A stretch of DNA of 64,000 nucleotides from Primula veris. Lineage: Eukaryota > Streptophyta > Magnoliopsida > Ericales > Primulaceae. Both the position numbers and the translations under genes were made by a program. The stretch covers positions 21,883,342-21,947,341 of the forward strand of contig OY821745.1 in the NCBI GenBank assembly GCA_963682055.1. Direction: 5' to 3'. The stretch's first letter is position 1. Every line of letters starts with the position of its first letter. Positions 19,470 to 30,954 of the stretch are shown here, piece by piece. The notes below the pieces were generated by a model. The model was given only the letters and a program-made list of their open reading frames with translations, made no database searches and had not been told where the DNA came from.

Positions 19470-22194
19470 ATGTCGACGTTCTCGGGCCCGTTGGTGCTAC
19501 TTTGTGCAATTTCCCTCGTCGTGTTATCCATTAATGCTCACGGTGAGCAGTATCATGAACTAGAATAATACTACTACTCTCTTGTTATTTTTTGTAGTCT
19601 GATATTATTTTTTGAAACAATAAAAATAATAATTAATTAGGTCTTTATAATGGTCAATATAAGCAGTTTAGTATTTCCTATGTGGAAATTTTACATGCCA
19701 CACTTTAATAAACGACTCATGTTTTTTTATTAAAAAATATTAACAACATGAGATATGGAGAAATATAACTTATCAGTGACCAGCGTCTAACCTATTTGTC
19801 TTATTTAAGTTATCTTTAAACCAGCTTTTACGCTCGTTTTTAACAATATGAGAAATATAACTTATCACTCCCATATATTTGACCCTGATGAAGACCTGGT
19901 TTACCGCACAGCATGTGTCTCTCAAATGCCTACTAGTTTGGACGACTATATTACTTAGTATTATTTTTATTTATTCATGAGAGATGTGAGGATTTATTTT
20001 ATTTGTCAGTTATTTATTTTGTGGACTTTTTGGTATTGTTTTGTTTTGGACTAGTAGGGATATTTTCACCCTTTTAGACTTTTAGTATTGCCCTATCCTA
20101 GTAGAAACAATTAAGCAGAAAAAGACTACGCTTAAACCTACTTCTCTCTTCTTCTCTTATTTTTCTCCATATTCTCAAGCTCTTTTATATTTTTCTCTCT
20201 TTAAATTTATATTATATTGGCTATTGAAAAGTGGCATCCATCAGACCCTTAATAAATACGAACTTCAATTCCAAATTCAAGCAACGTATCTGCACACATG
20301 AAATTGACACATACACCAGGGCGGAAAATGAATTTTTTGACGGCCGTGATATAAAAAATATGTCGAATATAAAATAAAATAAATACGGCCTAATATAAAA
20401 ATAAAGAATTTTTATTATGTTTAACATAACATAAAATAAATATGAAGTTAAAACAAATGTTATTGGACAATAAAATATATTTTTTAGTAATTTTTTTGGG
20501 AAAATACAATGTTCATTTACGAAATTTGGTAATTCAAAGTAAAAAACATAAAATTTTAGAAAAAATCAGCTAACATGATTTGAACTCTTAAACCTTCCAC
20601 TATTTTAAATCCAATTTTACCACTACATCAACATTTCTTTTATTTAATTAGGATACCATCAATATATATATCTTATTTTTTTTAAATTACACATATAAAT
20701 TTTTTTTAAAAAAACTGAAGTCGGCCCCCGCATGTACTTGACAAAGAAAATAAATTTAAATGTTAGAATTTGTAAAATAATAGGCTCTAGAACACAGAAG
20801 TAGACATTGTCATACTGTACTGAAATCACATTTCTTAAAAATCTTCTATTTTTGTTTTCACTGATTTACAGAAATACCACCTAACCTCCAGAGCACGACG
20901 AATCCCCCCATCTTTATTAATGATTGGGACATTTCCGGCTCAGTGAAGTCTGTTTCAGGACTGAAAGAACGTGACACGTCAACAGTAGTTCCCAAAAAGA
21001 ATTCCACAATTTGGCTTGATTACAACACGATTATAAAGAAAAAAGTTCAGGTGCAAGGCGGCAAGCTTTATGGTCTCACTTTTAGTGCGACTAAAGCTTG
21101 TAACCAAAACGTGACAGTCAATATATCCGTTTCATCAAATTCGATAGTATATGATAGTGGATCGTTTACGATAGAAAGGATTTATAACAATGATGGGTGG
21201 GCCTCGTACTCCTGGGGTTTTGTGGCAAGGATTGCTGTGACTGAGATAACGATGCAAAGTTCTATGATTTGGGATATGGAGGGTACATTCTGTGGTCCAA
21301 TAATTGATGCTGTTTTTTACTATTTAGCTTCTCCTGCAGGTGAGCATATGACACATCTTCTTGTTAGTATCATCCACAGAAGTTAAAGAATACTTTTGAA
21401 ACTAAAAGATTGCGAAGACGGCATTTAAGTACAATTATTTAACTTAGATTTTGGTGAAAGTCTCTGGCCAAAACAACTTACATACCATACTCAATTTGTT
21501 AATGCTATTTAGCCTTTAAAATTGATTATGAATACGGCAATAGTATGATTTGTAAGTTACAAAAGATTTCCCTCAAATAATTTACCTTTCCATTTATGAA
21601 ATTTCCCCCCACTAGTCCATATTATTTCATGGGCTAAGCAAAAACATTCTAAAAGAGTTGAAATGGAATATTTCAGGAAACATGGTAAAGAATGGGAATT
21701 TTGAACAAGGCCCATACATACTCGCGAACATGGCATGGGGAGTCTTAATCCCTCCAAGCATTAATGTAAACAACTCGCCCCTTCCAGGGTGGACAATTGA
21801 GTCCTACAAGGCAGCAAGGTATATCGACTTACAACACTTTTCTGTCCCCGAGGGTAAACGTGCAATTGAGCTTGTTGGTGGGGATAAAAGCGTCATTGTA
21901 CAAGTAGTGGTTACCGTCCCAAGAAGAAACTACTACTTATCATTCAAATTGGGCGATGCTAACAATAATTGTGTTGGGGACTTGACAGTGGAAACAAATG
22001 TAGGAATATTGACCGACCTTTCGTGGTACGAGTCTAAGGGTAAAGGCGGTTTTAAAACTGTTAAACTTTTATTCCAAGCTGTTGCGACGCAAACCCGGGT
22101 CAGTTTCATGAGTGTTAACATTGCCATGAAGAATGATATGTCTGGTTCTGTTTGCGGGCCTGTGATAGATGATGTGGCAATGGTTGCGGCTTGA
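19470..22194 (+). CDS. DUF642 cell-wall protein with two galactose-binding-like domains
   Basis: Three exons, 19470-19542, 20872-21339 and 21677-22194, join in frame across GT-AG introns (GGTGAGCAG...TTTACAG and GGTGAGCAT...TTTCAG). They total 1059 nt and encode 352 residues, close to the usual family size of about 370. Exon 1 encodes a signal peptide (MSTFSGPLVLLCAISLVVLS). Exon 2 encodes the first DUF642 domain (NDWDISGSVKSV, LYGLTFSATKACNQNVTVN, DGWASYSWGF, FCGPIIDAVF), which is more diverged than the second. Exon 3 encodes the second domain (NMVKNGNFEQGPYI, WGVLIPP, SPLPGWTIES, VPEGKRAIELVGG, VCGPVIDDVAMV). DUF642 proteins are secreted, wall-associated and bind polysaccharide or pectin methylesterase in studied cases. 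Conserved CGP-IDD motifs close both domains. A CATATAAG box at about 19383 could serve as TATA. The gene looks intact. Confidence 0.93.
20317..20731. mobile_element. Possible degenerate hAT-like insertion in DUF642 intron 1
   Basis: The left edge CAGGGCGGAAAATGA and the right edge CTGAAGTCGGCCCCCG look like worn hAT ends (CAGGGGCGGACT type). No convincing 8-bp duplication remains. The body is AT-rich and non-coding. Low confidence. Confidence 0.3.
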
Positions 22195-22710
22195 TGAAAA
22201 AAAGATGTCCGTTTTTTGAAATTCGATCAAAGAATGCATCGATCGGACGACATTTTTAAGTTTATTTTGGTATAGCTTGGACTTCATTGAGTGTGAATTT
22301 TCTTTTGTCCAAATAAGGGGCTCAATGTAAACATGTGAGCATCCATTGTTATGTTTACTTGATGTACGTTGAAGTGTTTATGAACTCAGATTTTGTGTTT
22401 TGTTGTAATTTTAAAAATATTTGCTTTTGTGTGAAATGAGCACTGATGACTCACCTCTGGTGAGGTGGGATAGATAAATATTGTTATTGTCCTTATTTTG
22501 TGATAATTAGACCCCTTAACTTAAGCCTAAAGTATAGGATTTCTCTTTAATTAAAAGAAAAAAAATCAATAAGTTCAGTTGAGAAGAATCCTCCAAATAA
22601 GTTATAATTAGTATATACTAATTATACTACCTTTTATGGATAGATTTATCTGCCGTTTCCGTATGTACATTTTTTTTGCCGATAAGCAACAAATCCGGGT
22701 TTTAGCAGTC

Positions 22711-23425
22711 ATTGGGGTGACACCGGTTCGGCATCGAACTTTTGACTATATACTGATACCATACCAAATTAGTTTGCTTTGAGAATTTTTATACCATTAC
22801 CGAATCAAAAAATTCGGTATACCGAACTTTCGGCTACATACCGATACCATACCAAACTAGTTTGCTTTAAGAATTTTTATACCATTACCGAACCAAAAAA
22901 TTCGGTATATCAAACTTTCGGTATACCAAACTATTCGGTTGGTTCGGTTCGATTTCGTTTTTATACCAAAATTTAGAGTTTACAAGTGATGATAGAAAAA
23001 TGGTACGTATTGAAGAAAAAAACATAGTATAAAGTTTTAAAAATAGTATATTTATTTATATTATTATTACATTTGTTGTTTCTTTATATAAAATAGTAAA
23101 CAGTACTAAAGACCTTTCTAGTAAAAGACTATAAAAAAATGTTAAAATATTCACTAGAAAATGTAATATAAGTATATTATAACAATGCTAATAATTAAGT
23201 GTATATAACTCTTTTATTTTATTTGTCTATTACTATATTTTAATATTTCGGTTTGAATCGGTACCATACCGAACTCACAAAACGAATACCGAAACCGAAC
23301 CGACTTTCAAGTATTGGTTCGGTTGTACTGTACCGTAATGTCGGTATATCAAACTTTTTATAATGACTTGATTGGTTCGGTTGGAAAAGCGGTCGATTGG
23401 TAAAAGTCGGTAAAAAAATCCCATT
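22711..23425. mobile_element. GGTTCGG-rich hAT-like MITE, copy B
   Basis: Same family as 12625-13262. It has a left end ATTGGGGTGACACCGGTTCG and blocks of ATTCGGTATACCGAACTTTC and TACCGAAACCGAACCGACTT in opposite orientation at the two sides. An ~85-bp unit near the left (CATACCGATACCATACCAAA onward) is repeated twice, a different internal duplication from copy A. No clear target duplication. Confidence 0.7.
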
Positions 23426-23938
23426 AGTACTCCTAGTCATTTGTAGATAAATATAGCCTCTAGAAGTGTGGGAAAAGAGAGATAAAAACATGGAAAATAT
23501 AGAATAGTAGATACCACTTTAAAAATGAGGTTTTTTTTTCTCCGTAAAAAAGAAGAAGGTTAAACTCCGCATTCGAACTAAAATTATACTATGGTTTTTT
23601 TAAAAGAAAATAAGGGACCAAATCTGTTACCTATTTAACAAATCAAGTCCTTACCTGTTTTTTTTTTAATATAGGAGACCACATAAAATCTTACATAAAA
23701 TTAAAGGCTTAATTAGTGTACTAAATTTTATAATGAAATAAAAAAACAAAATACTCTATTCGCAAAGACTCGAATACGGGTTGACTAGACTAGTTAGTAA
23801 GAGAAAACCAACCAGTTGGCCACAGAAAACTATTGATTAGAGAAAGTAAATTATATATATATATATATACCTTAAAAATATACGTTTTTTGTGTGCTCTA
23901 GGTCCGTGTCTCTTGGACCTAGCCCATAATCCGGCCAT
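23426..23938. other. AT-rich sequence, no gene seen
   Basis: Homopolymer-rich and AT-rich. A motif TCGAATACGGGTTGACTAGA near 23770 resembles worn repeat edges but is not assignable. Confidence 0.5.
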
Positions 23939-25515
23939 GTGAACTTTGGTTTTGATATAGCCAAAGACCTTATTGCTGGTTTCGAGGGTCTTTGGGAAAG
24001 ACGAAAACGTTTCATCTCTAACACAACCACCATGACAAACTATATCCCCAAGCTTTTAATCGTATCTGCTTTGAATAACGAATGTTTATCTTTTCATTCA
24101 CTCGATCAAAGAGACCGAACCAGAAGCCTTTGCAGTCCATTAGAGCAACACTTGTTATGAAGTCAAAAGGTTATATTACACTCTTCTTGTAAAGGGTTAT
24201 TGCTCATCCAAATCTGTGACTTTTTATGCGTTTGGAACCCGCTAACAGGATTCTTTCGGAAGATGCTAACATACAAAAGACTGCATAAAGAGCCCGACAT
24301 ACACAACATATCAGCCGAACTATGTTTTGATTCAACGAGGGCTGAGTACAAGGTCGTGCTGGCAAAAGCTTCTCGATTGTATTCTTGGAGGGACGAATGT
24401 TTCTATGTCTTGCGATGCGGCAAGTTGGGAAAAGATCAAGGCTCCTTATACTATTAATTAATAACGTGCATCTAGGTACTATTTATGAAGGGGGGAAATA
24501 TTGTTGGTTTAAAGCGTTAAAATCTCGATAAACCTCTTTGCTAAAATAAAATGACTACGTTTTTTTGTTTTTTGGCCGGTAAAGTACTATTAGTGTGTTT
24601 TTTTTCGCTTTTTCAGGACTTGTAGTATTTTTTTATTTATTATTATTTGTCCAAAAAATTACGAAAACAATACTGATTTAGGGTTAGCAATTTCACGAAA
24701 ATATAATTCATAACAAATTCAACCACATGTAGTGATACATAATCGCTCATTTTGATGAACTAAAACATTTGAAAATTTTAAGTAATAAAATACCTCAATC
24801 CGTATTTTTTTGCTATTTATGAAATATTTCAAATTTTCTTATATAGAAAATCGTTAAATGATGTTTTCAAAATATATATTAAACATCTATATTTTTTAGA
24901 TATTTATAACATGTATATTTTTATACTATAAAAAATTTACGCTTTACGCTTCAAAGTCTACACTTTTAGCGATTTAACCGTATCTCTCATAAAATCACTT
25001 TGATCAACTTGGCGATTTTTAAAACACTGGTTCTAGATGAGTACCTCTGTATAGCTCGTTTGGATAATCCGAGTAATGACCAAGGCAATCTGGAGTTACT
25101 GGCTATGAAGGAAGACAGGTATGAGGATCCGGATTCATGGGTTATTATGTTTGTAATGTCAAATATACCTCAACTTCGTTGTTACGATATTGTAGAACCT
25201 TTGTTGATAACAAACGAAGGTGATGTATTGAAAAGTATGTATATGTGCGATAACGGTCTAAGTCACGATACTAGCTCAAGTGCTAAGTCCTATGATGTCA
25301 ATGGAAATTTTCTTAGGGATTTACGTGTTTCGACAGACGACGACTTTTTTAAAGTCACTCTATATGAGGAAAGTATGGCTCCAACGATAGACTATTATGG
25401 CAGGGACTTGGACTATGAAAAACATCGACAGTTTAATATATGGAAGTTTGCAGATTCATTTGAGGGCAAGTTTCAGTTGCGAAAAACGAAGAGTAATAAA
25501 AAATTAAAAACATAG
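23939..25515 (+). pseudogene. F-box / F-box-associated gene, disrupted (copy A)
   Basis: A short N-terminal piece (IAKDLIAGFEGLWERRKRFI) retains the ends of an F-box but lacks about 25 central residues compared with the relic at 26320. It runs into NECLSFHSLDQRD and SPLEQHLL, then a TGA at 24158-24160, after which homology goes on in the same frame (LLLIQICDFLCVWNPLTGFF). The F-box-associated domain continues to about 24510 (GTIYEGGKYCWF, with a frame change). An insertion of about 0.5 kb then separates it from its C-terminal part at 25026-25515 (LVLDEYLCIARLDN, SWVIMFVMSN, RCYDIVEPLLITNEGDVL). Intact relatives would be substrate receptors of SCF ubiquitin ligases; this copy cannot encode one. 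Confidence 0.8.
24495..25028. mobile_element. Insertion splitting the F-box-associated domain
   Basis: Homology to the F-box protein stops after CWF near 24512 and resumes at LVLDE near 25027. The intervening AT-rich sequence starts TTTAAAGCGTTAAAATC and ends GCGATTTTTAAAACACTGG, which look like loosely inverted hAT-type ends. TGGTT occurs at both junctions, but a full 8-bp duplication is not clear. Confidence 0.5.
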
Positions 25516-26319
25516 AAAAGATCATTGTTGGCAAACTTCAATTGATAACAGTACAAGGTGAAAGGGATGGAAAGGGCAAAAAACAAACTACAAATCAAAG
25601 TGCGCATACATAAATTTTCATTTGCAACACGATTTGTCTCATGAAAACATTAGTGAAGGTACTTTCTATTTTCCAAGTACTCTCTTATCTTTTACTTGCT
25701 TGCTTAACTGCAGTTTCTTTCAGTCTAGTCTTCTCATTGATTTATACAGACAATTCAGTGATCAAACAATATTTGTAAAACCATTCAAACTGTCTTTTAA
25801 TTGACTGTTTTCAAGGGCACAAAATTTAAAAACAAAAAATATGGAATCTCCACTGTCCAATTCTCCCAGGGCTTTTTCTGGAAAGAGAGAGAGAATATTA
25901 CTTATGTTATGCAATTAACCATGCATGTAGCACATTGCTCTGTATAATAATTGATAAAACTCCAAGGAACTATATAAATTTTTGGATACTAATTGTATTT
26001 TAAGAAAATGAGTTTGGATCCTGAAAACACTTACGATTAAGAAAAAAAAACATGAATATGAAGTTTGTTTCCGAGATAGTTGTCAACACATAAAGATTTC
26101 TTTGAAACTCTGGTGATTTTGTTCTGTGAATAAACCATTTCTTAAAGAACTGCTCTTCGTGTAGACTCCAGGGATCTGTAAGTCATAAAATTATAACTAC
26201 CAAAATTAGAATTTTACAATGGTTGATTATACTGATGAATAGGAGAAGCTGAGAAGATAAAGAGTAGAAGAGCACCACAAATTTCATATAAAACTAGTTT
26301 TATTGGCAAGTTTTATACA
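25516..26319. other. Sequence between two F-box relics, no gene seen
   Basis: No further F-box homology, RNA gene or repeat was recognised. Short open frames here (for example 25622-25804) have no family resemblance. Confidence 0.5.
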
Positions 26320-26653
26320 ACCATAAGAAACTCAGGTTTTTACATAGCTGAAGACCTACTTATTGAGGTAGTATCACGATTACCCCTTAAAAGTCTTGCT
26401 CGTTTCAAGTGTGTTTCAAAACAGTGGCAAATTTTAATCTCAAATGTGACTACCATAAAAAATCACCCCTAAGATTTTAATTCAATCTGGCCTGGAGAAC
26501 AAATGCTTATCGTTCCATTCGCTCGACCAAGATCTCGTTGTTGAAAGCCTATCTAGCCCAATGGAAGAGCACTTATTACTTGTTCAAGAGGTTAGAGCCC
26601 ATAGTTCATGTAATGGGTACTTGCTAATTCAAATTAATGATGACTTAGTGTAA
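26320..26653 (+). pseudogene. F-box gene 5' fragment (copy B)
   Basis: The segment opens with a well-preserved F-box: [39 protein letters not shown] frame change near 26465 follows. The next part reads LIQSGLENKCLSFHSLDQDL, ESLSSPMEEHLLLVQEV and CNGYLLIQINDD, closely matching copy A (NECLSFHSLDQRD...SPLEQHLL). Homology ends at 26653 where the sequence turns into unrelated repeat-rich DNA starting TGTAACACAGACC. No start codon fits, and the C-terminal kelch/F-box-associated part is missing. Confidence 0.8.
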
Positions 26654-27885
26654 CACAGACCCAAGACGTCACATGACCGAATAACACGTGTGGCGGTACG
26701 TGCTAAATAAAACCTAACTTAAAACACTTATAAAGTACAAAATAAAAATGATCAACTTTTATTAAAATTCATTTATAACAACCTCCAAATACATGTTCCT
26801 TGCAAAACTTAAAATCTAACAAGTTAAAAAGGATTTTAATCGCAACGGAAATTAATACATAATCATATGAGGTCTGTCTGCTCCCAACTAACTCGATCTC
26901 AACAATATATACCTGAAAACATTATAAAAACAAGAGATAAACTAAACAAGGTTAATGAGTGACAAGACCTTACAATAATAATAAGAGACAAAAATAGATT
27001 TTCTCATTCTTCTATTTCTTTTAAAAAAGAAGAAGTTTAACTTAAGAAAAATTCCCAATACGTGATAATATAATCTTTCTTGAAAATGAAGCCGTAACAG
27101 TTATTAAATAAATTACTTCAAATATAGTTGATTGGACTTCCCAATCTTTTTGGCAGATTCACGCTTCTTGAATCTCTTTTTATTATTTGGTCGATTTGGA
27201 CTTGCCAAATCTATTTTTTTCGGGCTTTCCAAATAATTTATCTTTTCAGACTTTCCAAATAACTTTTTCTCTCTTTTCGAACTTACCGAAATAACTTTTT
27301 CTCTCTTTCGTACTTCCCGAAATAACTTTCTCTCCCATTCGGACTTTCCGAAATAACTTTCTCTCTATTTTCGGACTTTCCGAATTAATTCTCTCTTATC
27401 GGACTTCTCAATTTGTCTTTACTTATTTCTTTTTTTTATTTTTCTTTCTTTACTTTGTGACAATCAAAATATACTCTTTACTATGTAACAATCAAAATAT
27501 ACTTTTTACTTTGTAACAAACAAAATATACTTATATAGATGGTAATTAAAATAATACGAGTTACTTGTAAACACATTTAAAAATATGCATAGGACAATTA
27601 TACTAGGAAAAAAAAAACCACTCACCTCATTTGAGATATTCGACTACGACCAAGAAACAAGGACAATTAGGGCCTGGATTTATCAATAAACATCGAACCA
27701 ATGCTAAACTTTTCACGTAGTACTCACTGCCAACAAGGTATAGATACCACCACTTGATCAAGTATAGTATTATAAACTAAGAATTTACATTATGTCTTAA
27801 TAAATATAGTAGTTTTATATTAGTGATATAAATAACTTGAATCCCCTCTTACGGTGCTACTCAATACTTTTATTATTACTACCCC
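26654..27885. other. Non-coding, repeat-rich stretch, possibly an unassigned LTR
   Basis: The stretch begins right where F-box copy B breaks off, at TGTAACACAGACC, the kind of start seen in some LTRs. No paired end or target duplication was found. No coding sequence is visible. Confidence 0.4.
27180..27535. repeat. Two short tandem arrays
   Basis: From 27180 to 27420 a ~36-bp pyrimidine-rich unit, CGGACTTTCCGAAATAACTT with TTTCTCTC, is repeated about six times with variation. From 27458 to 27535 a ~30-bp unit, ACTTTGTAACAATCAAAATA, is repeated three times. Confidence 0.8.
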
Positions 27886-28680
27886 CAGGGGCGGTTTCAG
27901 ACCAAGCTGACCAAATATTTTGTTTTGGGCCTTCAATTTTTATTTATTTTTAGGTCTCTACTTTAGCCTTTAAACAAATTTTTTTTTAAATAGTTATCAC
28001 AATAACAACAGGCCTCTCTACTCTATAGTTACATACGTGTACAACAACGTGTTATTTATCCCAGACGGCCATACCCCAAGGTACGTACTTTTACACTTTT
28101 CTTTGTATTTAATTATTTCTTTAATCAAAGGAATTCCCCACTTCTACAATTAACTTTATACCTAGAAAAAATATTTTGTTCTACAATAATTAACCGTGTA
28201 GACTTTAATATCCACTCTAATTGGAAAACCTACAATTATTTATAGGTCTCTAACACAATTTACACCCGTAAAAGGCCACCCAATCCTTTTTTTCAGTTTC
28301 GTTTTCGGTAAGAAATTACAAAAATTCAATTCCAATAGTTCAAGATGGGTTTAATTAAACTTATATTGAGTTCATAGTTAGTGGCTACAATCTTAGGTTA
28401 TTTATTCAAATTTTTTTATACTTAATTTGTGATTTTAAAATCTGTCTTTTTATTAAACTTTTTATGTGTTTTGGAATATGTTAGGTTTACGAGACAATAA
28501 TGGTGGGTAAAAGAAAATTTGAATACGGAAGTTCTAAAAAGAAGAGAAAGCAAAAAGATGCAGATATGGTGAAATCTCAAACAGGGGCTTTGGAAAGGTT
28601 CGTAACAATACTTTCCCCTACTATTCCGTACTTTCACATACACAAGTAATATGTTATCACTGTTCGGGCAATTTTTTTTT
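27886..28680 (+). mobile_element. 5' part of a hAT element with transposase start
   Basis: CAGGGGCGGTTTCAGACC at 27886 is a typical hAT terminus and resembles the ends of the element at 4979-6716. About 0.6 kb downstream begins a TTF-zinc-finger/hAT-dimerisation type transposase. The rest of the transposase is missing, so the copy is 3'-truncated. The right limit is approximate. Confidence 0.7.
28501..28620 (+). pseudogene. N-terminus of a TTF-zinc-finger hAT transposase
   Basis: From ATG at 28501 the frame reads MVGKRKFEYGSSKKKRKQKD, then DMVKSQTGALERFV, the conserved basic start of plant zinc-finger (TTF-type) hAT transposase-like proteins (KRKFxSG...KSQ.GALxKF). Homology stops after about 40 codons. 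The zinc finger, DDE core and dimerisation domain are not present nearby. Confidence 0.65.
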
Positions 28681-29019
28681 GTTTGACAAAAAGCCTCCAA
28701 ATTTTATTTGTCTCGGATCTCCAATTAATTTCTCGAGACGGTACTCACTAGCTACCCCTCGGTTAAAATATATTCGTGTACGTACATATAATGATACAGA
28801 TAGGTATATGAATGTAAGGAGTGTTTTATGCATGAAACTGACACTATCCCAATATATATATATATATATTGCTTGGTAATTATTCATGAAACTGTACATA
28901 TTTAGTGTACACGAACCCATGCATGAAACTGTACATATTTATTAGTAATTATTAATATTAATGCTCCTAAGTTACTATTTGGCAACGTTAATGCCGAATG
29001 CTAATACATCTCAACTTTC

Positions 29020-30477
29020 TGTTGGTTTTTACTATATCGAAAAGTAATAAAGGAAAAGATTAGTACTGAATGGAAATAAACAATTTTATTTCTCACAAAA
29101 GGAATATAATTACAATTCCTGACTCGTACATAATTTTAAATTATACTAATTAAATTCAAGACAGATTTAATATAAATTATTAAACTGCTGAACTGAATTG
29201 TAATTGTTTAAAAACTGTCAGACAGAATAATATAATTACTAAACTGCTGGACTGTTTAACAATTAAAAGAAACTGTCCGACAGAATAGTATGATTACTAA
29301 GCTGCTGGATTGTTTCTGTAAATACTGGAAATTAAATTACAGAATTGACAATTACAGAATTGGAAAGGACTGAATTTAAATTACAGAAGGTAAAACAGTA
29401 CAGGAAAATAAAATACAGAATGTAAACAGTTCTGAAATGTAAATACAGAAAAATAAAGGTACTGAAATGTAAATACAGAAAAGAAAAAGACGAGGGAACT
29501 GCTGGACAGTTTCCCTTAAACAATATTTCCCGAACCACCTTGATGTTTTCGGTTCTCGGGACTTTGTTCCCAAGGTAGAACGTCTGTTACTGAGTGGCTC
29601 GCGTGAAAACGGCACCGAACCACAGGTCGAGTAGTTGGTGGTGCGATTCTCTCTCTCTATATGATGCAATATGCTGTGTTGTGTGATTGATATTGTGTTT
29701 GAATGAGGGGGAGGGATGCCTCTTATAGACTTTTCTAAAATCGCAGCCATTAATTGTTATTTAATTCTAGGAGTTACACCCCTAGAATCAGTCCATTCAA
29801 TTTCTGAAACTGCAGCACTCAATCTGCAATTTATTCTCATTGAATGCTGGCATTTCAATTTGTTGGAAACTCTATGGACTACTTTTGTATTTTATACAAA
29901 ACTCCCTTTTCAGATTTGACCCAAGACCCAAGACCCGAGACATTCCCAAAATCCCAAGCCCAAGCCCACACACATGCCCGTGACCCAAGGCCCGAGTCCT
30001 GAGACCCCAAATCCCAAATCTCAAATCCCAAATGCCCAAGCCCAAGACCGCGCCGTTGACCCGAGGCCCGAGTCCCGAGACCCGAGCGAGCACGCGTGTG
30101 TGGTACACACTAATACACTTAAGTGTATGTGGACATGATAGTTTAACAACTACATGAGTTGGACTTGTATATATATATTGTAAAATTAACTCTTAATTTT
30201 CCAATATGGGATAACCCTCATTGGTTTTCTATTTAATCATTCCATTTTCCAGCATTGAGGTTTTCTCCTCTTTCGAGAACCCAACTTTGAAGCCGATTAG
30301 TATTCACACCCATTCTCCGAATAGGTCATGCGATATACCGTTACGAATCTCGTCACACGAGCTACTCAAATGAGTTGAGTACGGTATTGACAACTCAGTG
30401 TTATCACATGTAATATCGACTCGAAGTTGGTCCTGTGACCATTCAGAAACACCCATGTAAAACATGTTTTTCCAACA
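29020..30477 (-). repeat. 3' LTR of the minus-strand copia element (1458 bp)
   Basis: Matches 35706-36886 over most of its length, and both have TGTTGG/CCAACA ends. It is about 280 bp longer, mainly because of a tandem array of CCCAAGACCCGAG-type units at 29920-30090. On the element's sense strand it begins TGTTGGAAAAACATG, preceded by a purine-rich CATGTGGGGAAT that may be the polypurine tract. Confidence 0.92.
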
Positions 30478-30954
30478 ATTCCCCACATGAATGCAATTGG
30501 CTGAAAATAAAAAATGCCCCTAAATGCATACGAGAGAACCGCAAGAGTTCACTGCATAAGGACAGGTAACGCGCGCCTTGAACCTGCCATAGTGACGTAA
30601 AATCTGATATGCTACTATTGGGTAGCTTTAAAGCCTTGAACCCTTTAGCGTTTGTGCATACCAGGGTAATACTTACACAATGTCCTCTCTACACCACTTA
30701 CTAAGCCTTTTGGTTGTTGTCCATATTTGGCCGTGGACTGCCTTGGCAAAATTCAATCAAGTGCTCTAGTGATTTAGCCCATGGCTCATCACATAGTATC
30801 GGCCATACACACTCGTCATAGGTGATTTCAAGTTAAGAGTGTCCTGACTCACCCCTCTCGACCTTCGAGATCCTTGTTTTCATTAAGAGCCTCATGCTCA
30901 CCCTTTAAATGGTCTAGGTCTATCACTTTTTCATCCTAGAAATGGGTTGGGAAC

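Noticed and set aside
25622..25804. 60-codon hydrophobic frame between F-box relics
   Set aside because: No homology, a chance AT-rich frame.
27180..27535. Regularly spaced repeats that could suggest a CRISPR-like array
   Set aside because: The units are contiguous imperfect tandem repeats without spacers, in plant nuclear DNA.
29872..30108. 78-codon frame with repeated GLG/LGL segments
   Set aside because: Produced by the CCCAAGACCCGAG minisatellite in the LTR.
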